From assembly GCA_012270635.1 (NCBI GenBank), contig JAAXHX010000031.1:1-6266 (forward strand): a stretch of 6,266 bases of DNA. Reading direction: 5' to 3'. This document shows positions 1 through 5,478 of the stretch, one piece after another. Below the pieces are notes generated by a model, which saw nothing but the letters and a program-made list of their open reading frames with translations, ran no database searches and was not told the DNA's origin. Both the position numbers and the translations under genes were made by a program. Each line of letters opens with the position of its first letter. The stretch's first letter is position 1. The stretch comes from Dehalococcoidia bacterium. Lineage in GTDB: Bacteria > Chloroflexota > Dehalococcoidia > Plut-88900.

Positions 1-303
1 GGTGGCGTTGAGGCTGAACTCATCGTCGATCATGGCCTCGATGCCGGCGACTATGACGGGCATGTAGTCGGGGAGGCAGCCCGCCATGACGGCGTTGACG
101 GCAACCTTCTCGGCGGTTATGGGGATGGCGCCGACGGGCACGACGCCGATCACGTCGGCGGGGCGGAGGTTGACGCGGTCTAGGAACTCGGCGACGCGGT
201 CGGGGGTGGGGGGAACTACGGGAAGGCCGTCGGTGAGGCCCTGGTCGAAATAGAACTCGACGGCCTCAAGGTAGTCGAGGGTCTGATGGGGGTTGGATAA
301 CAA
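1..303 (-). CDS. N-terminal fragment of a UGSC-companion-like conserved protein
   Basis: A reading frame of 101 codons stays open to the left edge, so the C-terminus is missing. I chose the TTG at 303-301 as the start because a strong GGAGG (317-313) lies 9 nt upstream and a TATAAT box lies further upstream; no ATG fits. Near residues 25-33 it reads DGLPVVPPT, followed by an amphipathic 'DRVAEFLDRV', 'DVIGVVPVG', and then 'KVAVNAVMAGC' with a cysteine at residue 76. From memory, this order (DGLP-VPPT, then VIG-VP, then NAVMAGC-PEY-PV) marks a family of roughly 350-400 residues encoded beside UGSC-motif selenocysteine/cysteine proteins in Chloroflexota and Actinobacteria. Its biochemical role is unknown, and I assign none. 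It is soluble as far as seen, with no signal peptide. It is divergently transcribed from the amidohydrolase at 400 across a 96-nt shared promoter region. I am sure it is coding and moderately sure of the family. Confidence 0.8.
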   Translation of the reverse strand, partial: MLSNPHQTLDYLEAVEFYFDQGLTDGLPVVPPTPDRVAEFLDRVNLRPADVIGVVPVGAIPITAEKVAVNAVMAGCLPDYMPVIVAGIEAMIDDEFSLNAT

Positions 304-342
304 GCCGTTCTTCCTCCACACACGCCCGGGAGCGCCGACGAG

Positions 343-348
343 ATTATA
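343..348 (-). promoter_or_regulatory. Extended -10 promoter for the leftward gene
   Basis: On the minus strand the sequence reads TGC-TATAAT, a perfect sigma70-type -10 box with an extended TGn element. It lies 39 nt upstream of the TTG start at 303. I see no convincing -35 hexamer 16-18 nt upstream, which is tolerable for extended -10 promoters. Predicted transcription would start near 336, giving a leader of about 33 nt that carries the GGAGG ribosome binding site. Confidence 0.55.
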
Positions 349-372
349 GCACCCCCCTTGCCGGGCGGCTGA

Positions 373-378
373 TAGAAT
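373..378 (+). promoter_or_regulatory. Extended -10 promoter for the rightward operon
   Basis: TGA-TAGAAT (370-378) is a one-mismatch -10 box with an extended TGn element, 21 nt before the ATG at 400. No -35 hexamer is evident. A start point 6-7 nt downstream would fall on the GGAGGG ribosome binding site (385-390), so the leader would be only about 15 nt. The box lies back to back with the leftward TATAAT, so the two transcription units probably compete for or share one regulatory region. The ATAGAATA core recurs before the VOC gene at 4454-4461. Confidence 0.45.
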
Positions 379-399
379 AGGGCCGGAGGGCCGATTGCC

Positions 400-1803
400 A
401 TGGATGCGTTGATAGAAAACGCGGTTGTGATCACGTGCGATGACGAGGGCTCCGTCATAGAGAACGGGGCGATTGCGGTGCTGGGGAAGAGGATAGAGGA
501 TGTTGGGGAGTCGGGGGAGATGAGGAGGAAATACGAGAGCCTGGACAGGATCGACGCCTCGGGGCGGGCCGTGCTGCCGGGATTCATCAACGCGCACACT
601 CACTCGGTGCTCACGGTGCTTCGGGGCACGGTGGAGGACATGGGCGGGGACGCGATTTACGGGTACATGTCGCCTATCTCCTTTGCCATGACGGACGAGG
701 ACCGGCGGGCGATGAACGCCCTGGGGTGCCTGGAGGCTATGAAGTCGGGGACGACGACGATGGTGGACCCGTTCCGGCACGTATACACCTACGCGCAGAC
801 CATGGCGGACTCGGGGCTGAGGCTATTCCTGAGCGAAAGCTGCGCCGACGCCCTGAACCTCAAGATCCGCTACGGCATATACGAATACTCGGAGGAGTGG
901 GGGCAGCAGTTCCTGGACAGGGCCGAGAGGCTCATCGAGGAGTTTCACGGGATGGACGGGGGCCGGGTGCAGTGCCAGGTGGCGGCCCACGCCCCCGACA
1001 ACTGCTCGCCGTTGATGCTCAGAAAGCTGCTCGACCTGTCGGAGAGGCATGGGCTGAGGCGGACGGTGCACCTGGCGCAGAGCGCGAAAGAGATGACGCA
1101 GGTGAGGTCGGTCAGCGGGAAATCGTCGGCGGCGTATCTGCGGGACAACGGATGGCTTGGGAGGGACGTGTTGGCGGCGCACTGGTTCTTCTGCGACGAG
1201 GCGGACGTGGATATCCTTGCGGAGACGGGGACGAACATGGCCCACTGCCCGGCGCCGAGCGCGCGCACGGGTCGGTATCCGCTCCCGGAGATGCGGAAGA
1301 TCACGGACTCGGGGGTGAACGTGACCCTGGGCACGGACAACATGAGCGAGAACATGTTCCAGGCGCTGAACATCGGCATAGTCCTGAACCGGGGACTGCG
1401 GGAGGGCTCCCCACCCACCCCCACCCCCCAGACCATGCTGGACTGGGCGACGTTGAACGGGGCTAGGGCGTTGGGGCTGGAGCAGGAGCTCGGGTCCATA
1501 GAGCAGGGGAAGTATGCGGACCTGACCTTCGTGGACCTGGGTCGGGCGCACCTGGTCCCGGCCATAAGCCCGGTGTCGAACCTGGTGCACTACGGAGAGA
1601 CGGCGGACGTGGAATCAGTTATGGTAGGCGGCGAGTTCGTGATGCGCCAGGGCAAGGCATTGACCATGGACGAGGGAGAGGTGATGGAGAATGCCCGGAA
1701 AGCGTCGCTGAGGGTCTGGGAGCAGTTCCGACAAAGCTACCCCGACATATATGTGCCCGCCTACCCGGGCCCAGACTTCCCGAAGGCGCAGCAAGACCGG
1801 TAG
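400..1803 (+). CDS. TrzN/SsnA-like amidohydrolase (COG0402 type)
   Basis: This is a cytosolic metal-dependent hydrolase of 467 residues, a normal length for the chlorohydrolase/cytosine-deaminase branch of the amidohydrolase superfamily (430-480). The N-terminal beta-sandwich strand 'ALIENAVVITCDD' precedes the PGFINAHTHS metal motif (H66, H68). HAPDNCS (H197), VHLAQ (H224), AAHWFF (H261), NMAHCPAPS (H282) and TLGTDN (D313) follow. The C-terminal 'NGARALGLEQELGSIEQGKYADLTFVD' is the typical return to the sandwich domain. H66, H68, H224 and D313 fit a mononuclear zinc or iron site. Q227 replaces the glutamate of the usual HxxE motif, which deaminases use for proton transfer, so the reaction may differ. 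The ATG at 400 is preceded by GGAGGG at 385-390 (9-nt spacing). It is the first gene of a likely operon with the triple-RidA and dehydratase genes. Family members deaminate or dechlorinate heterocycles or cleave cyclic amides; the substrate here is not predictable. Confidence 0.93.
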   Translation: MDALIENAVVITCDDEGSVIENGAIAVLGKRIEDVGESGEMRRKYESLDRIDASGRAVLPGFINAHTHSVLTVLRGTVEDMGGDAIYGYMSPISFAMTDEDRRAMNALGCLEAMKSGTTTMVDPFRHVYTYAQTMADSGLRLFLSESCADALNLKIRYGIYEYSEEWGQQFLDRAERLIEEFHGMDGGRVQCQVAAHAPDNCSPLMLRKLLDLSERHGLRRTVHLAQSAKEMTQVRSVSGKSSAAYLRDNGWLGRDVLAAHWFFCDEADVDILAETGTNMAHCPAPSARTGRYPLPEMRKITDSGVNVTLGTDNMSENMFQALNIGIVLNRGLREGSPPTPTPQTMLDWATLNGARALGLEQELGSIEQGKYADLTFVDLGRAHLVPAISPVSNLVHYGETADVESVMVGGEFVMRQGKALTMDEGEVMENARKASLRVWEQFRQSYPDIYVPAYPGPDFPKAQQDR

Positions 1804-1833
1804 CCACAAAGGTCCGTATCGCAAGGAGACAGA

Positions 1834-3093
1834 ATGGCGGAAAGACGGCTCATCAACCCGGCCAACTGGCCTTACTTCGACCACTCTAAGATGCCCTACT
1901 CGCTGGCGGCAGAGAAGGACGGGATCCTGTTTCTATCGGGGCAGACGGCGGAGCGGGAGAATCCCGCGACGGGAAAAATCGAATGCATGGGCGATGCGGT
2001 GGAGCAGATGGACGTGATCATGGAGAAGCACAAGCTCCTGATCGAGGTCTCGGGGGGGAAGCCGGAGGACATGACAAACCGCACAGTCTTCACGTCGGCG
2101 GCGGGGAGTCCCCCCTTGTCGCACTACAAGAGGGCCTTCCGTTCGTCCCCCACGGTCAGTCCCAAGACCTGGCGCAAGAATTTCGGGCCGAACTATGCGC
2201 CGGGCACGGGCCTGTACATGCAAGGTAACCTGAATCTGAATGCCATCTGGAGCGTCGACCTTGTGCTGGACATAAGCCCCGGCGAGAAGAGGTACATCAA
2301 TCCCGGGTTCCCACCCTCGCCGGAGAAGTCCATAGCGTCTTACGAAAGCGGGACCAACCGGCCCGGCGTTCTGAAGAACGATATCCTCTGGACTGCCGGT
2401 CAGGCGCCCTGGTACATCGATGAAAACGACGAGCGCGCCTGCCCGTGGTCCCTGGCAGACCAGACCCGATACCTGTTCGAGAAGTTCGAGATGATCCTGG
2501 CAGAGGGCGGGGCGACGCCGGAGGACGTGATAATGACCCGGGACTACATCATTCCCGCGGCCCGGCCCTTCTACAGGGCGACGGCGGACCTGAGGAGGGA
2601 GTTCTTCGGGGAGGAATTCCCGGCGTCCACTGGGGTCGTGTGCCTGGCGCTGAACGCCCCGGAGTGGATGATAGAGATCAACATGGTGGCGGTGAAGAAG
2701 GGAAAGAAGGAGACGGTGCTCGCGGAGCGGGCCCACGCGCAGGGGATCACCTTCCTGCCGGGCGTGAAGAAGGGCAACCTGTTCTTCGTATCTGGTACGA
2801 CGGGGCATCACCCGGAGACGGGGGCACTGGCCATAGGGGACCTGGAGGCCCAGACCCGACAGACGTATCTGAACATAGCCGAGGTGCTGGAGGCCGGGGG
2901 CGCGGGCTTCAAGGACGTGCTCAAGGTCACCGACTACATAGATGAGGCGGCCCTGCCCAACTACCACAAGGCGATAGACGTGCGTCGGGAGTTCTTTGGG
3001 TCGGAGCTTCCGGCGGCCACCACGACGGTGTGTAACCGGCTACTGGACCCCCAGGCCCTCATAGAAGTCGAGGCGATAGCTGTCATCGGGTGA
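1834..3093 (+). CDS. Three-domain RidA/YjgF/UK114-family fusion protein
   Basis: The protein has 419 residues, about three times the normal RidA length of about 130. Three RidA-like units can be followed: residues 1-155 (ILFLSGQTAE near 31-40; divergent C-terminal half), about 165-290 (ILWTAGQAPW at 184, GGATPEDVIMTRDYI near 225-239, REFFG, MIEINMVAV at 279-287), and about 300-419 (LFFVSGTTGHHPETG at 316-330, GGAGFKDVLKVTDYI near 355-369, REFFG, LIEVEAIAV at 409-417). The last two are clearly similar, sharing DLRREFFGEEFPA/DVRREFFGSELPA. RidA enzymes hydrolyse reactive 2-aminoacrylate-type enamines/imines or act in ring-opening pathways (RutC), with active sites between subunits of a homotrimer. 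The arginine matching E. coli RidA R105 is absent from domains 1 and 2. Domain 3 has R402, displaced by about one position. At most one standard active site may therefore remain. The ATG follows AAGGAG (1823-1828, 5-nt spacing), 30 nt after the amidohydrolase stop, which implies cotranscription. The protein has no signal peptide and is probably cytosolic. Confidence 0.9.
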   Translation: MAERRLINPANWPYFDHSKMPYSLAAEKDGILFLSGQTAERENPATGKIECMGDAVEQMDVIMEKHKLLIEVSGGKPEDMTNRTVFTSAAGSPPLSHYKRAFRSSPTVSPKTWRKNFGPNYAPGTGLYMQGNLNLNAIWSVDLVLDISPGEKRYINPGFPPSPEKSIASYESGTNRPGVLKNDILWTAGQAPWYIDENDERACPWSLADQTRYLFEKFEMILAEGGATPEDVIMTRDYIIPAARPFYRATADLRREFFGEEFPASTGVVCLALNAPEWMIEINMVAVKKGKKETVLAERAHAQGITFLPGVKKGNLFFVSGTTGHHPETGALAIGDLEAQTRQTYLNIAEVLEAGGAGFKDVLKVTDYIDEAALPNYHKAIDVRREFFGSELPAATTTVCNRLLDPQALIEVEAIAVIG

Positions 3094-3103
3094 GGGGGCC
3101 GGC

Positions 3104-4276
3104 ATGAAGATCGAGAACGTCAAGTCGCACCTGGTCTACTCCAAGGGCCACAGGGCGGGGATGATCGGCGGCAAGAATTGGCTGTTCGTCAAGGTGGAGA
3201 CGGACGAGGGCATCCACGGCTGGGGAGAGGCCTACACCCAGCTAGACCGAGATCGGGCCATCCAGGTCCACGTGGAGGAGCTGGGCCGGTACCTGGTGGG
3301 CCGGGACCCGTTCAACATAAAGCACACGACGCAGATGGCCTACGACGACTATGCGGGGCGCAGGGGGTCGATGGAGTTCTACTGCGCCCTGAGCGGCATC
3401 GAGCAGGCTATGTGGGACATCGTGGGGAAGAAGCTGGGGGTACCGGTGTACCAGCTGCTCGGCGGGGCGTGCCGGGACAGGATACGGGTCTACGCCAACG
3501 GCTGGTACGGTGGGGCAAAAGACCCGGAGGACTACGCGACGATGGCTCGGGAGGTGGTGGAGCAGGGGTTCACGGCGTTGAAGTTCGACCCCTTTCCCGG
3601 GCCGTGGCGGCTGTACGTGGACCGGGAAATCGAGGAGGCTGCGGTGGACAACGTTGCGGCGGTGAGGGGGGCGGTGGGTGAGAACGTGGACATACTCATC
3701 GAGGTGCACAGGCGGCTATCGCCGATGAACGCGGTCCGGATGGCGAAGCAGGTGGAACGGTTCAGGCCGTTCTGGTACGAGGAGCCCGTGCCGTCGGAGA
3801 ACCTCCGGGCCCTGGCCGAGGTGAGGTCGGAGATCGGGGTTCCGGTGGTGACGGGCGAGGCCCTCTACGGGAAGGCAGCGTTTCGGGAGGTGTTCGATTC
3901 CAGGGCCGCTGACATCATCAATCCGGATGTGGCGAACTGCGGCGGCATCCTGGAGCTGAAGGAGATAGCGGCGATGGCCGAGCCCCACTACGTGGCGGTC
4001 TCGCCGCACAACTACAACAGCACGTCCGTGGCGCTGGCGTCGACGGTACAGGTGTCGGCGTGCATACCGAACTTCCTGATAACGGAGTATTTCATCAACT
4101 TCGCCGAGAAGGCCAACGACATAGCGGTAGAGCCGATAGAGGTGAAGGACGGGTATATCGACCTGCCCCGGGCGCCGGGGTTGGGCATCGAGCTTGACGA
4201 GGGTAAACTGGAGGCGGAGGGGTATTTTAGGCCGCCGCCCCGGGGGCTGAGGACTTACGAGGAAGAGGGCCCTTAG
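3104..4276 (+). CDS. Enolase-superfamily (MR/MLE) acid-sugar dehydratase-like enzyme
   Basis: This 390-residue enzyme belongs to the mandelate racemase/muconate lactonizing group and most resembles galactonate (DgoD-type) dehydratases. The N-terminal capping domain (1 to about 120) contains 'VKVETDEGIHGWGEAY' and 'ALSGIEQAMWDIVGKKLGVPV' (from residue 95). The barrel carries the ALKFDPF strand (K160, D162), IEVHRR (E200, H202), WYEEP (E226), VTGEAL (E252), INPDVANCGG (D275), SPHNYN (H302) and LITEYF (E328). By analogy with DgoD, E200, E226 and E252 bind Mg2+, H202 is the general acid, and H302 with D275 forms the base dyad. The first metal ligand is glutamate, where DgoD has aspartate. The family removes a proton alpha to a carboxylate and usually eliminates water to give a 2-keto-3-deoxy acid. 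The ATG lies 10 nt after the RidA stop, with GAGGG at 3092-3096. The C-terminal PGLGIELDEGKL ending is typical. Substrate and stereochemistry are unknown. Confidence 0.93.
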   Translation: MKIENVKSHLVYSKGHRAGMIGGKNWLFVKVETDEGIHGWGEAYTQLDRDRAIQVHVEELGRYLVGRDPFNIKHTTQMAYDDYAGRRGSMEFYCALSGIEQAMWDIVGKKLGVPVYQLLGGACRDRIRVYANGWYGGAKDPEDYATMAREVVEQGFTALKFDPFPGPWRLYVDREIEEAAVDNVAAVRGAVGENVDILIEVHRRLSPMNAVRMAKQVERFRPFWYEEPVPSENLRALAEVRSEIGVPVVTGEALYGKAAFREVFDSRAADIINPDVANCGGILELKEIAAMAEPHYVAVSPHNYNSTSVALASTVQVSACIPNFLITEYFINFAEKANDIAVEPIEVKDGYIDLPRAPGLGIELDEGKLEAEGYFRPPPRGLRTYEEEGP

Positions 4277-4284
4277 GCGAGTCC

Positions 4285-4305
4285 GGGGAGGGGATGTCCC
4301 TCCTC
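4285..4305 (+). terminator. G-rich hairpin after the operon, possible terminator
   Basis: GGGGAGGG (4285-4292) pairs with CCCTCCTC (4298-4305) across a 5-nt loop, giving 8 pairs including one G-U. It begins 9 nt after the dehydratase stop. No U-tract follows, so it is not a canonical intrinsic terminator. It may act with the palindrome just downstream to end or stabilise the operon transcript. Confidence 0.35.
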
Positions 4306-4321
4306 TCCACCCCAAGAAGAT

Positions 4322-4358
4322 GAATTGTCAAAAATTGCATGGCAATTTTTGACAATTC
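4322..4358. repeat. Perfect 17-bp AT-rich inverted repeat with 3-nt loop
   Basis: GAATTGTCAAAAATTGC (4322-4338) and its exact reverse complement (4342-4358) flank the three bases ATG. The element is about 70% AT inside a GC-rich region. As RNA it would form a long stable hairpin, and the bases after it (TTCTTTCCC) are only weakly U-rich. It could be a bidirectional terminator, a protein-binding operator, or one copy of a dispersed palindromic repeat. The symmetry is certain; the role is not. Confidence 0.85.
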
Positions 4359-4429
4359 TTTCCCAGTGGGGGAGGGGAGAGAAAAGCAGATTAGAAGTGT
4401 GTGCCGTCGGGTGGGGAGTTTCGGGAGTG

Positions 4430-4460
4430 TTGGGGTAACGAAAAGAGGATGGTATAGAAT
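4430..4460 (+). promoter_or_regulatory. Sigma70-like promoter for the VOC gene
   Basis: TTGGGG (4430-4435) lies exactly 17 nt before TATAGA (4453-4458), which has an extended TGG element at 4450-4452 and continues as TAGAAT (4455-4460). Transcription would start near 4465, leaving a leader of about 57 nt. The -35 matches consensus only in TTG. The ATAGAATA core is shared with the promoter-like element at 372-379. Confidence 0.5.
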
Positions 4461-4521
4461 AAGGTCTAAACCATCGGATACCGGGAAGCGAGACCCGGGG
4501 TTGACCCAGGTGGGAGGCAAT

Positions 4522-5376
4522 ATGATCGATTCAGCGATGGCGCCGGAAGCGGAGGACGTCGGGAACATAGTTGGGTTGGAGCACGTGAATTTGACGGTGC
4601 CCGACCAGTCGACGGCGACGGCTTTCTACCTGAGCGCGTTGGGCGGGACCCGGGACCCATACCTTATGGTCGGGGTGGAGAACATGTGGGTGAACCTGGG
4701 GGACCAACAGTTCCACCTGCCGACCAGCGAGGCCCAGCGCCTGCGGGGGCACGTCGGGTTGGTGACCCCTAGCCTGGACACGCTCAGGGAGCGGCTCTCG
4801 GGGGTGGAGGAGAGGTTGTCGGGGACGGAGTTCGGGTGGTGGGATAAGGGGTGTTGCATAGAGGTGACGGGACCGTGGGGGAACTCGTTCCGGTGCTACG
4901 ACGCTGGGTCGAGGAAGTTCGGAGAGATGTCGCTTGGGATACCGTATGTGGAATTCGATGTGCCTGCGGGGTCGTCGGCGGGGATAGCGACATTCTACCG
5001 ACAGGTCATGGGGGCGCCGACGGAGATGTCGGACGGGATGGCCCGAGTGAGCGTTGGGGCGGGTCAGGAGCTGCGGTTCAATGAGTCGCACGGTGAGATA
5101 CCGGAGTACGACGGGCACCATATTGCGATATACGTGGCGGGGTTCTCGGGGCCGTATGGGGCGCTGGCGGAGCGAGGGTTGATCACGGAGGAAATACGGA
5201 ACCATCAGTTCCGGTTCCAGCAGATAGTTGACCCGGAGTCGGGAGAGGGGCTGTTTGAGATCGAACACGAGGTGCGGAGCATGAAGCACCCGATGTACGG
5301 TCGGGACCTGGTGAATCGGAACCCGGGGCAGGACCTGGGCGCGTACGTGAGGGGCGGGGACGCAGTTTACCTGTAG
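4522..5376 (+). CDS. Two-domain VOC-superfamily (glyoxalase/dioxygenase fold) protein
   Basis: This is a 284-residue cytosolic protein with two vicinal-oxygen-chelate modules. Module 1 (about 15-127) has GLEHVNLTVPD (H21), QFHLP (H65), GHVGL (H77) and a GPWGNSFRCYD end. Module 2 (about 137-250) has IPYVEFDVP, HHIAIYV (H199/H200) and DPESGEGLFEIEHEV (E246, E248). Such proteins use His/Glu ligands to hold a metal and act as lyases, isomerases, epimerases or extradiol dioxygenases. In module 2 the usual first histidine is replaced (Tyr142), so one or both sites may be degenerate. I took the ATG at 4522 because GGGAGG precedes it closely (4512-4517) and the VOC fold begins soon after. The open frame extends 61 codons further upstream, but that part covers the palindrome and promoter. 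GTG at 4510 is a possible alternative start. It is probably transcribed separately from the operon and converges with the deacylase-like gene. Substrate unknown. Confidence 0.85.
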   Translation: MIDSAMAPEAEDVGNIVGLEHVNLTVPDQSTATAFYLSALGGTRDPYLMVGVENMWVNLGDQQFHLPTSEAQRLRGHVGLVTPSLDTLRERLSGVEERLSGTEFGWWDKGCCIEVTGPWGNSFRCYDAGSRKFGEMSLGIPYVEFDVPAGSSAGIATFYRQVMGAPTEMSDGMARVSVGAGQELRFNESHGEIPEYDGHHIAIYVAGFSGPYGALAERGLITEEIRNHQFRFQQIVDPESGEGLFEIEHEVRSMKHPMYGRDLVNRNPGQDLGAYVRGGDAVYL

Positions 5377-5478
5377 GCGGCCTCCGCCCGGTCTTCAGGT
5401 TCAGATGAGGGGGAGGGGATGGATTCCGGCTCGGGGGCGGAATGACGGAAAGAAGGCGGTGGAATGGTGGGGAGGGGG
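5377..5478. other. Convergent intergenic region with small hairpins
   Basis: This 102-nt spacer separates two genes that end toward each other. Immediately after the VOC stop there is a short GGCGG/CCGCC stem (5376-5380 with 5384-5388, 3-nt loop). A purine-rich stretch and the REP-like palindrome at 5420-5446 follow. No U-tract makes a clear intrinsic terminator on either strand. Confidence 0.5.
5420..5446. repeat. REP-like palindrome (GTCATTCCG...CGGAATCCA type)
   Basis: ATTCCG (5423-5428) is the exact inverse of CGGAAT (5438-5443) across a 9-nt loop. On the minus strand the flanks read GTCATTCCG and CGGAATCCA. The GTCATTCC...GGAATCCA pattern is a widespread REP-like intergenic palindrome in bacterial genomes, recognised from memory. 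Its place between convergent stop codons is typical for such elements, which can stabilise mRNA 3' ends. Only one copy is in the window. Confidence 0.5.

Larger units (their letters stand above)
4277..4521. other. 245-nt intergenic region with hairpins and a promoter
   Basis: No gene is supported here. From left to right it holds a G-rich hairpin (4285-4305), a perfect AT-rich palindrome (4322-4358), a purine-rich stretch, a promoter-like pair (4430-4460) and a leader of about 55 nt before the VOC start at 4522. Its AT-rich patches stand out from the flanking GC-rich coding DNA. The arrangement suggests that the upstream operon ends here and a new transcription unit begins. Confidence 0.6.

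Noticed and set aside
209..231. G-rich run resembling a quadruplex motif in the leftward gene
   Set aside because: Only three runs of three or more G fall close together, short of the four needed for a canonical motif.
823..1590. Long minus-strand open frames opposite the amidohydrolase
   Set aside because: They are rich in Arg, Pro and His with no recognisable motif, typical antisense shadows of GC-rich coding DNA. The plus-strand gene has complete catalytic motifs.
1933..2967. 344-codon minus-strand open frame opposite the triple-RidA gene
   Set aside because: It has no domain signature and a GC-shadow composition, while the plus frame has three RidA units and a good ribosome binding site.
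4469..4502. Possible structured leader (CCGGG/CCCGG stem with outer AACC/GGTT) before the VOC gene
   Set aside because: The stems are only 5 and 4 bp with an 8-nt bulge. There is no match to a known riboswitch and no sequestered ribosome binding site, so it could be chance in GC-rich DNA.
4339..4521. Upstream extension of the VOC gene starting at ATG 4339, adding 61 residues
   Set aside because: That ATG lies in the loop of the perfect palindrome with no ribosome binding site. The extension crosses a good promoter-like element, and its basic, low-complexity translation has no VOC character. ATG 4522 has GGGAGG directly upstream.
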